A DNA stretch of 64,000 nucleotides from Voacanga thouarsii (taxonomy: Eukaryota > Streptophyta > Magnoliopsida > Gentianales > Apocynaceae). How positions within the stretch are numbered: the first letter of the stretch is position 1; each line of letters opens with the position of its first letter. A program made the translations under genes and the position numbers. The notes beneath the pieces are model-generated. The model did no database searches. It had not been told where the DNA came from and was given only the letters and a program-made list of their open reading frames with translations. The stretch covers positions 2,414,796 to 2,478,795 of the forward strand of contig JANUWF010001213.1 of assembly GCA_026120185.1 (NCBI GenBank). Direction: 5' to 3'. Below are positions 44,849-56,864 of this stretch, piece after piece.

Positions 44849-45022
44849 AACACATACATACATAAATAAATATTAATAGCTTTTTAATATATTGATAAAT
44901 ATATATACATACATAAATATTAATATATATATTATATATACACTATTGTATGCATGTTAATATATATATATATATATATATATATGTAAATATATACACA
45001 CATTTGTACAATACACACACAC

Positions 45023-45063
<41 letters not shown>

Positions 45064-45303
45064 TAGAATATTAATATCTCCATATATATTAATATGATTT
45101 TTAATATATTAATAAATATATATACATATATTTATTAATGGTTAATATCTTATATCAATATATATATATATATATTAATATATAGATATACACACGCCAA
45201 ATACATACAAAAAACATATATATAAATATACATATATGCATATCTATTTATTTACACACACACACACACACATGTATATGTGTGTGTGTGTGTGTGTGTA
45301 AAG
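43970..45303. repeat. 1.3 kb (TA)n-rich microsatellite tract with (CA)n/(TG)n
   Basis: Long runs of TATATA interspersed with ATTAATATAT, ACATATA and CACACA. It ends with a near-perfect inverted (CA)n-TGTATA-(TG)n block at 45251-45303. It has no coding content. It probably folds strongly, and the assembly may be unreliable here. Confidence 0.9.
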
Positions 45304-45309
45304 ATATAT

Positions 45310-46475
45310 GTATTGAATTAATGATTCAACCGTTAAATTTGTTAAAACTGCTATAAAAAAGTGTTATGACTGAATATAAAGTTAATCGAATATATTTTGG
45401 CACATAATTAATCTAACACAATATCTAAAAAAAATACTCAAAACCTAAAAAATTACAAAGATTGACACATTGAATTAATAATCCAATCGTTAAAATTGTT
45501 AAAACTATTATGAAAAGTGTTATAAATGAATATGAAGTTAGTTGGATATATTTTGACATATAATCTAGTATAATATCTATAAAAATGCCCAAAACCTAAA
45601 ACATTTACTAAGATTGGCATATCAAATTAACGATCCAACCATTAGATTTTTTGAAATTACTATAAAAAGTGTTATGACCAAATTTGAAGGTAATAGGATA
45701 TATTTTAGCACATAATCTAGTATAATTTATATAACAATACCCAAAACCTAACACATATACAAAGATTGGCACTTCAAATTAATTATCCAACTATTAGATT
45801 TGTTGAAATTGCTATGGAAAGTGTTATAACCAATTTTGAAGGTAATTAAATATATTTTACCTCATAATATATCATAATCTCTGTAAAAATGCCCAAAACC
45901 TAATATATATACAAAGATAGGCACATCAAATTAATGATCAACCATTAGACTTATTGAAATTGACTAAATTTAAAGGTAATCGGATATGTTTTTCTACAAA
46001 ATCTAGCATAATCTTTTTAAAAATGCTAAAAACCTAACATATTTACTTAAATAGGCATATCAAATTAACAATTTAACCACTAGATTTAATAAAATCACTA
46101 AAAAAAAAGTATGACCAAATTTAAACATAATCGAATATGTTTTGTCATATAGCACAATTTCTATTAAAATGCTCAAAACCTAATACATTTTACAAAGATA
46201 GATATATCAAATTAACGATCCAACCGTTGGACTTAATTAATTCACTAAAAAAGTTTTATAACCAAATTTTAAGGCAATTGAATATATTTTAGTACAGAAA
46301 CTAGTATAATCTCTTTAAAAATATAAAAAACCTAACATATTTATAAAGATAAGTATATCAAATTAATGTTAGATTTGATAAAATCACTAAAAAAAAAAAT
46401 ATTATGACCAAATCTAAAGGTAATCGGACATGTTTTGCCACAAAAATCTAGCATAATCTCTTTTAAAATGCCAAA
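45310..46475 (+). repeat. About eight tandem units of ~150 bp
   Basis: The anchor TTAAYGATCCAACCRTTAG begins near 45318, 45475, 45627, 45779, 45931, 46065, 46212 and 46363, giving spacings of 157, 152, 152, 152, 134, 147 and 151 bases. Each unit goes on with GTTATGACCAAATTTGAAGG, TATATTTTGGCACATAATCT, then AAAATGCCCAAAACCTAA. Units are diverged from each other, so the array is old. The array ends where gypsy B's LTR begins (46476). Confidence 0.92.
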
Positions 46476-49400
46476 ATCTCATTTTATTTTCCACTGAAAA
46501 CAACTCTATAGCCCAGCAGAGTAAGTTTTCCTCAAGAATTGTTCAAAATCTCATGTACGTTTGGAAAATCAAATTTTATCAGCAACATTGCCTTATTTGG
46601 AAAATCAAGTTCATCAACATCATTGGAAAACCAAGTTTATCAACATCATGGGTCCCACATTTTTAGATAACTAGACTTTCTTCTCAACAGAAAATCGGCT
46701 TGTGTGTAAATCTCACAAGGTTTTACCTTCAACAGATAGGCTATATCGCGCCAAATACAATCTTAACACATAGTGATAATCAGCTGGCCCAATAGAAGTG
46801 TCGTCATGCTCTACCTAATACATGCCTCCCCGCTACCATTCCCATGCTAGCCATTCTTCACTCAGAGAGGGCCAAATTCATAAGTCATTGTTTACGCACG
46901 GGGACCCATTCCCATCTGTTCCTCACTAAGAGGGAGTAATAGGTCAACCAAGTACTTACCATCCAATAGGGTAAGTCTTCTCATGCTAGCCAGAGATGGC
47001 CATTTCCAATGTCATATTGCCCAATTTGGAGTAAAATAGCCCCAAGACTGATTAGGTTACTTGGGGCCATTTATCTTTAACGTAAGTTAGTACAAATGTT
47101 ATAACAATTGCTGAGTACTCAATATCTTCACTGATTCACAGTACCACTCTAATATCACTAGTTCACAAGACTAGTTCACCATCACGTTTCCCAAGAAAAT
47201 ACCAAGAAAACATTTTTCGGGGCCAAAACATCATTTTTACCAAATGTTGATTCCATACTGAAAAATTATTTTCCAAATTCCTTGTATAGAAAGGATAAAA
47301 AGTCCTTCCCGTGTTATAAAACATTCCTTAAGGGAAATTTTATAAATTATGCATTTTATGAATACTCGAGTCCAAAAGGAATTTCATTTCAACCAATCGA
47401 AAACTCTAAATCCAAAAAGGGAAATAAATTTAAGGATTTCATAATTTAGCATACTTGATAGCTTTAGAAGTCATTCATTGTTCTATTAAAGTGAAGAAAT
47501 CACAACTTGCATGCTTTATCGTTAAATATGGAATGGAATGTATTTGTGCAAGTAAAATACTCATTTGTCACATAACATGTAAAAAGAATGCTTTCCATAA
47601 ATAATTGCACCCAAAAATATTCATAACCCAAAAATTCAAAATCTTTTGTAGAAATATTGCATTTCCCAACATTTAATCATTTTTCAATTCATTGAATCCA
47701 AAACCTCTTGTTCAGAAAAAAAAAAAGTTTATTATTTACATCTTCATGCTTTAAGGAAAATAATCATCATTAAATGATTTTCATAATCGTAAGAGTCCAT
47801 TTTCCTATTTAAATCATAAAATAAAATAAGATTTCACTTGCTTAGGAAAACTACATTTTTTGTCCGAAGAACTAAAAGAGTTCACCATATTCACAACACA
47901 TTTTAGAAATCTACTAGCACAAAATGGTATTTATAAAATAAGTAGGACTCACCTTATTTAGGGATCGAAATTACTCTCGCTTCCAAGCTTAAGGTTTCCT
48001 TCGAGTTGGTTCTCCTATATTAATAGAATATTCCTGTGAGCCATTGCATGACATACTCAAATTAGGATTTACAAGATTCTTAAAAATAAAATGATACACT
48101 ATTTCTTTTTTTATTCTCAAAAGAGATGATTTTTGCAGCTTTACTGCATTTCGGCATTATATTCATAACTTTCATTGTAAAAATCTGAAGGAGGTCAAAC
48201 TTGTCTCAAAATGTCCCTAAGACATTTCTCTACCAATTCCAATCCACGAAATATCGATGCCCTTTCCCATTTTTTACAGCTATCTTGCAAAGTCACTGCA
48301 TTTCCAGTGAGTAAAACAGCCATATTTATGTTGAACCTTTCTTAATTCTTTTCCATACTTTCATCAACACAACCTACCAATTCTAAGCCTTCAATACAGC
48401 ATTTAGTATCTTAGAAACAAGATTTCAGCTGGCTTTCAAGCCCAGCACTTCTCCATTTATCCATTAAAGCTAACATAAACAATACATGAATACATTGTCT
48501 ATAATAAATTCCTGCATTTTTCACTTCATGACAAGCCTTAGTATTTTTAGCATAACTTTTGATCCACAAGTCCAAATAACTTCAAATGTATACCAAAATA
48601 TTCCTTAGACCTTTAGCTACAAAGTCACAAGTTCACTATAACCAGATCTCAAACTATTGCAGAGCCACTGCAATTAAAGCCTTTCTATTTTTTCAGAAAA
48701 AACTTTTTTCCAACAAAATTGAATATCCATTTACTCTACTTTCATTTTATCATTTAATCACCACTTAATTCACTTCATTTATCATGTAAACATCACAAAA
48801 CCTCCATAATTCCAGTCATGAAGAAAGCAGGATATCACACATGTAAGATAATGAAAATAGCAGCTACACACAACAAAAATTAAATCATCCATTTTCAACA
48901 ACCATGTTCCATTTTCTTCATTTTTCTTCTCCAGTATTCCTTTCTAGATATACAAACATCTCTATCCCTTCATAACTTAGTCAAAATATACTAAAACTAT
49001 TAGTGTTATGCTTTAGAGGCAATCACTTGTACATTGAATATGACACATTTTATTTTAATAAAATGCATTATTTATCTTACAGTTTCTTTTGTTTACTTTT
49101 AAGTAATATAACTGTTCGATAAAGTCCCTAGTACAACACTGTGTTAAGGAGATCATAATATGATATTCCTACTACACTGTATAATGTTAGTACTTAAATA
49201 GTCCATAGTCGTAGTATTAATGAAACAGGACATCATTAATGCGTTAAGACTAGTATGTGTTAGACTTCCTCGATTTGATCAGGCGGTGGTTCTCATATCC
49301 GTGAGTATTGAGATACTTAAAGGTAACACATGGATGCTTATTAATGGAACAAGTTCATTAGATGACCTAGCTTTGAGATAATCACATGGATAACTATTTA

Positions 49401-51963
49401 GTACCAGTGATATAATCTCAATATAGCAAACGTGCAAGTATCCTTAGACTTGAGATCTCCAAGGTACTTTGTTTGCTGAGCATTGTACTTTGATTCCAAT
49501 CTCCGAAACTCGTTCGAGGGCTGCCTACGGGATGGATATTAGGTACATTGTGAGGTAAACGAAAGTAGTTGAGAGGGTTAATAAAGGATTCACCACTCCT
49601 AATAGTAGGGGTGAATGTCTCACGATCACTTGTAGGAATTACTACTCGAGAAGTCCTTGGCCAAGGCAATTGTGTATTGAAAATAGTTCCAATTAATACA
49701 CTTCTAGAGTAGTGGGTTCCTGGTACAAGTACTATCGTATTCGGGCCAAAATTAATTCTGGAGGGAGTTGGCACTAATTCCGTACTCCAAACCAAATGAG
49801 ATATTGTATGGTGAAAGGAGTTAATTGCACTGAAGTTTGGTATTGAAGGGTTCATGTCAAGCCACTTGACTTCCTGGACTCTTGGGTGGTCATGATGTGT
49901 TGCTAGATACTGCTCATGATATGGAAATATGGGTTTATTAATTGATGAATTAATAAACCAATCTTGATTAGAATTAATTCTAATTAATTATAGATTATTA
50001 ATCTCAAAGACGTTTGGATTAATTCATGTTTGCTACCAATTGATTGGGAAACCTAATAGATCACACACAATAGAGAATTATATACTCAAGATGTTATTTG
50101 ATAATATAATGGGGTTGATCGAGAGAAAGAGAAGTTGTTGTGGACAAATTATAATTAGTTATAATTTGTGGTCCAAATTATAATTGTGAGAACTTGATGT
50201 TTCCAATTACAATTAGGGAACTCTAATTGTTTTAGAATTCCAGTTTTTCAGTGAATTTTTTGGTTTTATGATGATATAACTGAAAAACCCTAGAGTGGAA
50301 TTCACATGAAAATTGCAGCCACCTAAACTTTCTTTTTCTTCTTCTCTCTCTCTCTCTCTCTCTCTATTGTTCTTGTGAAGAACTCTAGCCGCCATCTTTT
50401 TCTGCTAGCACAGAAAATTTTGGTGCTTGAGTATTCCTCTGTGTGGATTACTGTTAGAGATAATCACACATTGTGATTATAGTGGTTAGATGTTCAACTC
50501 TCGTGAAGTTAGATCAAGAGGATTGTTGGATCGCGCATCGACTTGAAGAAGAAATTTTTGTTCTTCGGACGATCATACAAAGGTAAAAGCTGCTACCTTT
50601 ATTATCTTTATATCTTGTTTTCCATACATAGGCGGGTCCTGGGATGGTATCTCGTTTTATTTTTCACTGCACCGTATAAGATACGAGCCTAAGATACCCA
50701 ACAAAAACACCGTATAAATCACAGCAAATATTGCTCTTGGGCAGCCGACATACTGTTATGCTAAAATAACATCACAATAATTATTCTTCATATAAGTTTT
50801 TCCATAATTCATGCTATTTCTCTTACAATTTTAATATTAAAATGATCTCCACGAACACTAAAATAACTTTAATTCTTCAAGAAAAGTGTTTTATCTTGTG
50901 TAGGATGAAATATAAGCTTGAAAACACCTATGCTTTATTCCTTCTTCTTCTTCTTCTCGCCTCTCTCTCCCCCCACGAATTTCTCTCACTCTTTTCTTCC
51001 TTTTTTTTTTCTTTTTTTTCTTTCTTTCTTCTTTTCTTTCCTTTTTCTCTCCCTTGCTAGAAATTTTGTGGCTTCTCACAGCCACACTGCTTCTTTTCTT
51101 ATTTAATTCCACCATGTGCTTAATTAGTTGTCCTAATGACTAATTAAGCATACATAATAAATAATGGAACCTTGTGGAATCTCATGGAATATTTTGAAAT
51201 CTCAGAGAAACTTGAGGAAGTTGGTAGAATTCTATAGAAGTCCACCTCACCCATATAACCAATCACATTGTAGCACTTGTTTTCCATGCATCTAATCACT
51301 AGCCATCTAGCTTTCTTAGAACCAATCTCTGAATGACATTGAGCTGTTCAAGCATCTAATGGTTTTATGCCATCTTATTTTCATACAACCAATTATCTCT
51401 TAGCATGTGGTCTTCATGCATTCAATCACTAGAAGCCACTTGGTCCTTCTATAACCAATCACCCTAGGCCATATGTACTTTATTGAACCAATTACTTTTA
51501 AGCACATAACCTTTTAATCAAAATTCACTTTAAATTCCATTTAGTGGACTTTAATTAAATTAAGTCCAATCTTTCCTCTTTTTCACACTTCATGGGCTTC
51601 TCAATTTAACCCATAAATTTCCTTAAGCCTATTTAATTTAATCCACCTTAACCACAGTTTACTAAAATTTTCCAAAAGTGACCACAGTTAACATTATGAT
51701 TCATCCCCGTTGGAAAAACTTTTTATTTTGCCAATACAATCTATGCATTAAATTGAACTTTATGGTGACTCTCAGATTTCCCAACTTTTTTCTCAGTTTT
51801 TCTCAATTCGCGATTGAAAAATCCTCCAACGCTCCTTAAAATTTTTATCGTACTAAAATGTTCGTCTTATTAAACTGACGCTTTCTTGTTCCGAGTCTTC
51901 ATACAAATAGTCATTCTATATAAAATAGTCAGCTATTAAAGTATAAAAGGAAGGAATGTTACA
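46476..51963 (-). repeat. Gypsy B 3' LTR, truncated at its outer end and split by a solo LTR
   Basis: 46476-47303 aligns with 56028-56864, and 47304-48055 aligns with 62963-63715. 48056-51963 has no partner inside the window because the right LTR is interrupted at 63716. It ends with GGAATGTTACA at 51963. It contains a T/C-rich tract at 50938-51056. The outer ~400 bp found in the right LTR (55629-56030) is missing on this side, where the tandem array abuts. Confidence 0.87.
48998..50703 (+). repeat. Solo copia LTR (1706 bp) with perfect AAAAC duplication
   Basis: Flanked by AAAAC at 48993-48997 and 50704-50708. It begins TATTAGTGTTATGCTTTAGA (ancestral TGTTAG) and ends ACCCAACA. It is the same family as the 3' LTR of copia D: shared words include CCTAATAGATCACACACAAT against CCTAATGGATCACACACAAT and TAGTAGGGGTGAAT-like blocks. 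A (CT)n run is at 50342-50367. Confidence 0.88.
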
Positions 51964-51978
51964 ATCTTTCCTCCTTTA
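51964..51978 (-). other. Gypsy B polypurine tract
   Basis: On the minus strand TAAAGGAGGAAAGAT immediately before TGTAACATTCC. Confidence 0.85.
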
Positions 51979-51984
51979 AGAAAT

Positions 51985-52235
51985 TTTGTTCCCAAATTAA
52001 ACATTTCCTTCAAAAAGCTCTGGATAACTTCTTCACAATTTTGCTTCATTTTCCCTTATTGCATCTTGTACTAGATGATGATTCCAGAGTACTTTAACCA
52101 GTGGTATCTATTTATGCCATAACACCTTCCTCATATATTTCAAGATCTTGATCTGCTTCCCTCTATAATTTAAGTCTTGACTCATTTCAATAACATCCTC
52201 ATTTACCATATGTTCGTAATGTTCGTAATGAACTT
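51985..52235 (-). pseudogene. Gypsy B C-terminal Pol region after integrase
   Basis: The minus strand reads GKQIKILKYMRKVLWHK, stop, IPLVKVLWNHHLVQDAIREN and then RSYPELFEGN. This matches the end of chromovirus Pol (IL....K.LR.K.IPLVKVLW......EATWE.E..M...YP.LF), where a chromodomain-related segment sits. Trp of the ATWE motif is changed (AIRE). Stops break it. Confidence 0.8.
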
Positions 52236-52640
52236 TTTGGTATGTCATTTTTTCTTTAATTCTAACTTGACATTATGTTGCTATAAACCCATCTTAATAT
52301 AACATCCATCACCTTACAACTGATCAAAGAACTCCCCTATTATTATCACGAGCACTTACCCGTTATTGTTATAGTATCCACTTCCTGATAGTCTATGTGC
52401 ATTCTTAAAAGACCGTCCTTCTTTTTAATTAATATAGATGCTTGCCAAGACAAAATATTAGAATGAATAAATCCTTACTCCAAAAATTCTCACAAGTGTT
52501 TCTTTAATTTCTTCAATTCTGCCAGTACAATTCGATAGAGTACCTTTAAAATTGACTCGACAATTGGTGTTAAATTAATGGTAAATTCAACTTCCTTTTT
52601 CTAGAATAATTCTTTTGATTCAGATAGGAAAACATCTAAA
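52236..52640 (-). pseudogene. Gypsy B RT N-terminal fragment and deletion point
   Basis: Minus strand: EVEFTINLTPIVESILKVLY, RIVLAELKKLKKHL, GFIHSNILSWQASILIKKKD and GLLRMHIDYQE, the classic N-terminal RT block of Ty3/gypsy (EF.IDL.PG..PI....YR...AEL..LK..L..LL..GFI..S.SPW.AP.LFVKKKDG..R.CIDYR). The catalytic YVDD part of RT, RNase H and integrase are absent: within about 150 bp the sequence passes to the C-terminal region. Confidence 0.85.
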
Positions 52641-52889
52641 TACTTACAAACCACAAGTATGTCCTTAAGTTTCTTTAGGTTCAATTTAATTGCTTAACCA
52701 ATAGGCTGAATACTCAACAAAACCTTTATGCAATAATTTTCGTGCCGTTACTCCAGACACCAGGTGATCATTCTTTCTTACTTTTTTCCCAGTGTTCTAA
52801 TACATCTTTTCTGATTTACAAAATTATGCAATTTTGTTTCTACAATTACCCTGTCATGATATTAGATACCCAATTCATTCGAAAACAAC

Positions 52890-53900
52890 ATCATAGCTTC
52901 CTACTGTTCCATTTATGGCATTCGGGGGCTATATGTCCTCTTCTTCCACACGTATGACATTTTCTGAAACTTCTCCAACAGTCTTCATACAAATGTTCTT
53001 CTTTATGGCAAAATGCACATAGCTTATTCCTTCTCTTTTCTGAAACCAGTCATTCTTCTATGAAGAACTACTCTATGGATTGTCTATTTGGCCCTGCTAC
53101 CCTTTTTTGCTCTGGTTTAGTTTGCTTTTGATCTTCTCCTTCCAGGCAAGAAACCATTTCTATTGTGGCATTATAACTAGTCGGAGTCGTAGTAATCAAT
53201 GTCTATCTTATTTCAGGTTGTAATCCTTTTGTAAATTGTTGGGTTCAATCATATTCATCAATACTAGTAAAGGACAGTATTTTGAAAGCCACACAAATTT
53301 AGTAGCATACTTTCTAGCTATCATCTTGTGTTATTTGAGACTTTGAAATTCTACTTCCTTTCTCTCAATTATCCAGCAAGATATAAATTCTTTTCTAAAC
53401 TCTTCCAGAAATTCCCTCCAAGTCCACTCCCTTCATTCTTACTCTCATCCTCCTTTCTTTCTAACCCACCAATGTCATGCTGGTCCCCAAAGTCTAAATG
53501 TAGCAAATGAAACCATTCTCCTTTCTGAATAATCTAGAACCGTAAAAATATCCTCCATTTGTTCAAAGATTTAGCCTTTTGTTTTTGATCTGGTTTTCCA
53601 TAAAACTTGGGAGGATAAAATTTGAGAAATCGCTTCAGAGCTTGATTCCTGTCCATTTCAAGACGTTGATCCTCTTGAGGTAGAGTCCTTACCAAGTGTT
53701 GAAATGTTTCAGTAAGCTTTGGTAATACTTACGTCATCACCTTCTCTGAGGGTTGTGCCCCTATTTATTGATTATCCTCCGGATTAATTTTGGCTGAATT
53801 ACTTGTAGCCTAATCTCCAGTATGTTGACAAGTAGATTTTCATGGTATCTCTATTCTTCTTGCAAATTCCAGCATACGATTCATAGAATATTCTTATTCA
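52890..53900 (-). pseudogene. Gypsy B gag with zinc knuckles
   Basis: Minus strand from about 53880: MNRMLEFARRIEIP, then RFLKFYPPKFYGKPDQKQKA (usual F.P.FYG..DP..AE.W), a broken central region with ATKFVWLSKYCPLLV, and two knuckles near 53010-52915 (CAFCHKEEHLYEDC and CHTCGRRGHIAPEC). It is readable with several frame changes. Gag coats and packages the RNA genome. Confidence 0.85.
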
Positions 53901-55616
53901 TAAGTATCAAAAAATCAGAGGATTGAAAATAATTCACATTATACCCTCTATCGTTTACATAACTATAGCAACATAACACCCTATGGCTTAACACCAAAGA
54001 AAAATTTCTATACAAACCTCTACCATGTCACACCTTTCAATTAATATCTTCTCACAAGAATTCATTCTGTTGCATTATTTTCTTACTATGAACAAGTTAT
54101 GAATGAGTTAGTCTATCAATACATTCGTTATCAAGATCCAAATCACACACCTACAACATCTCTTCTATAGCTGCTACTATGCTAGATCCACGCTATTCAG
54201 AGCGATCACTTATACTTTCACTGGTGATTCGCTTGCTTCTAGTTTAGAGATAGAGATAGACTTTAATGATTACTTATCGGTCTTGGCCTCGATCCTTTTT
54301 AATACCCATCATGTAAGTCGTTTGGTGTGGGGTAGTTCATAATGTTATGTTCTTCTTTTCAAAATTAAAGCAATAAATAAATTACCTTCCTTCCCACAGT
54401 TATGGCGTTGTATTGATTGTTTTCCTTCATTCAGAATTCCTTTCCTTTAAAATTTTCCCCCTTTTATTAATTGGATCTTCTTAGCCTCTTACAATTAACC
54501 GTTTGGAATTCAACCTTACTTTTCTACTTGACTCGTTCCAAGCTCTCTTTTTAGTTCTTGACGCTATCTCCACTGTAGTACTATAGTTGGATGGAGTTAT
54601 ACATTCTCAATAATATTCCTTTCAACTCACAATGTAGCCTTTTCACCAAATGCCTTGTGCATTCAACGTCAACATATACTAATAAGGGGGTAGTACTTAC
54701 GAAGCTGAGTAAGTTTTGTTGCAGATTGCCCACAATCCTATTGAGGATACAAACAACATAGTAATGGATACGACACAATTAATAAAAACATAATAAGTAC
54801 TTGTACTTAACAAAAGCACAGTTTAAAGTATAATTGTGTGCAAAGAACATCTAGGTTTATCGATGCACACCTACTATACATACATCATACTAGGTGCATC
54901 ATACTGTATACACATCCCAGTGTTATCACTACTATCAGGGACTGGAGGGGGATCCTGAGTCCGATAAAACAAAATAATACTCAGGAGGTATCAAATTTGT
55001 GGCCATCAGAGTCTCCCTGCTCAATTTCATCATGAACAACTATACTTTTAGTGTTTGTATCATCTCCCAAATCTTCTCTAATTTCTACCTCAATCTAAGC
55101 ATTCTTCTCAAAACTTGACCTTTTCATTCTCAATTTCTTCCTTGACCTTAATATTCTTGTTAGAATATGGATCAAAAGATATCACAATCATCCCAAACTC
55201 TCGATGGGTCTTAGTCGCAATGGTATTTGTCAGCGATTTTGAGAAAGTACATGTTTCCTCTAATGTACTAGTTTCATCGGTGTTAATGTCAGCCTCATTA
55301 GGGCTATCAATGTCAATCGGCCTTTTCCTAGGTGGTGAATCTCGAGGAGATAATAAAAGAAGACTTGACTGATTAATGTTTGTTCGAGGTTGTCTACTAA
55401 GGTCGTTCTCTCCAGTCCCAACATAACAACAACTAGGTTCAAGCCCTATCCAAGTCTTCTTAGATTGGGTACTTTCACCCTTTTCCCAATTCTTCTCATC
55501 CTTATCCTGGTCTTCTATAACTCTTTTACTTTTGTCGCTCCCACTAACCATATCTACAAAATAGAGGAATTCCATCAGCCTCTGTCAGTATACTACGGCT
55601 ATTCCACAATTTTATC
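53901..55616 (-). other. Gypsy B leader between primer site and gag
   Basis: Mostly without recognisable domains. 55575-55108 is open on the minus strand for 155 codons (starts MEFLYFVDMVSGSDKSKRV) and is hydrophilic and rich in K, E, S and T. I do not recognise it. It may be an N-terminal part of gag or only a chance frame. 54600-54950 shows nothing clear. Confidence 0.45.
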
Positions 55617-55628
55617 TCTGATACCAAT
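55617..55628 (-). other. Gypsy B primer-binding site (tRNA-Met type)
   Basis: On the minus strand ATTGGTATCAGAG directly after the LTR end GGACTGTTACA. This is the usual chromovirus initiator tRNA-Met site with no visible decay. Confidence 0.88.
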
Positions 55629-56864
55629 TGTAACAGTCCTCATAAATATCATACTAGAAGTATGTAATCAATTTGAGTGTCACCTCATATAGCTTCCTAG
55701 TCCATGGATCTTTATAACATTGAAAGCCAAAATGGAAAGATAAATGAACAACAAATGCCTCAGAGTTGGCTAAACTAAAGTCTAGCATACCTTTATAAGA
55801 AAAATAACTCATTGTATCCTTACATACTCCTTACAAATCATGTGAGTGGCTTATGCAGAGCTATCGGGTTCACAAGCCCAAAAGAGTATGATCGTCTTCA
55901 AGGTTTCCATCATTTAGACCCGAATCCTAGAAAAACAAGGCATAACATTCAGTGAGTCCCGTAAATGCTAATATTTTCTTGTAGAAAAACGAGTGTAGAA
56001 AAAAAAATAGTATGTTACCCTTTGAAGAGTGAGAAAATGAATTTCATCTTATTTTTCACTGAAAATAACTCTACAGCCCAGTAGAGCATGTTTCCTCAAG
56101 AATTGTTCAAAATCTCAGGTACGTTTGGAAAACTGAATTTCATGAATAACATTGCCCTGTATTCCGGGTCTATTTAGAAAACTAAGTTTATCAACATCGT
56201 TACTCCACATTTTTCAAAAAAGTAAACTTTCCTATCAATAGAAAGTCAGTCTGTGTGCAAAACTCATAAGGCTTCGCCTTTAGTGGATAGGCTATACCAT
56301 GCTAAATACAATTCGAACACATAGCCATAACCAGCTAGCCCGATAAAAGTGTCGTCACATTTTACCAAAAACATGCCTCCTGGCGGCCATTCCTATGCCA
56401 GCTATTCCTCACTCAGAGGGGGCCAAATTCCCAAGTCATTGCTTACCCACAGGGACCCAATCCCTTTTATTCCTTATTAAAATAGAGTAAGAGGTCAACT
56501 ATACAATTACCATCCAATAGGGTAAGTCCTCTCATGCTAGCCAGAGATGGCCATTTTCAATGCCTTATTGCTCTATTTGGAGTAAGATAGCCCAAAGTCT
56601 GATCAAGTTACTTGGGGTCATCTATCTCTAACGTAAGTTAGTACAAAGATCATAATCCTAACTGAGTACTCAATGTTTTCACTAGTTCACATGACCGATC
56701 CAATATCACTGGTTCACAAAACCAATCTAATATCATGTTTCCCGAAAAAACATCAAGAAAACATTTTGTGCGGGCAAAAACATCATTTTTACCAAATGTT
56801 GATTCCATACAGAGAAATCGTTTTCCAAATTCCTTGCGTAGAAAGATAAAAAGTCCATCCCGTA
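55629..56864 (-). repeat. Gypsy B 5' LTR, part 1 (inner part)
   Basis: Begins TGTAACAGTCC on the plus strand at the primer site. From about 56028 it aligns with 46476 onwards (for example AAGAATTGTTCAAAATCTCA and GCTAGCCAGAGATGGCCATT). It is interrupted at 56864 by element C. Confidence 0.88.

Noticed and set aside
45310..46475. CRISPR-like array
   Set aside because: Repeats are ~150 bp, diverged and adjacent with no unique spacers, in a plant genome with transposons all round; a tandem repeat.
49418..49855. 145-codon minus-strand open frame
   Set aside because: It is inside a solo copia LTR bounded by an AAAAC duplication, on the strand opposite to the LTR; no domain recognised.
50842..51115. 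Hydrophobic or lysine-rich small proteins from overlapping frames
   Set aside because: They are translations of a T/C-rich low-complexity tract in gypsy B's LTR.
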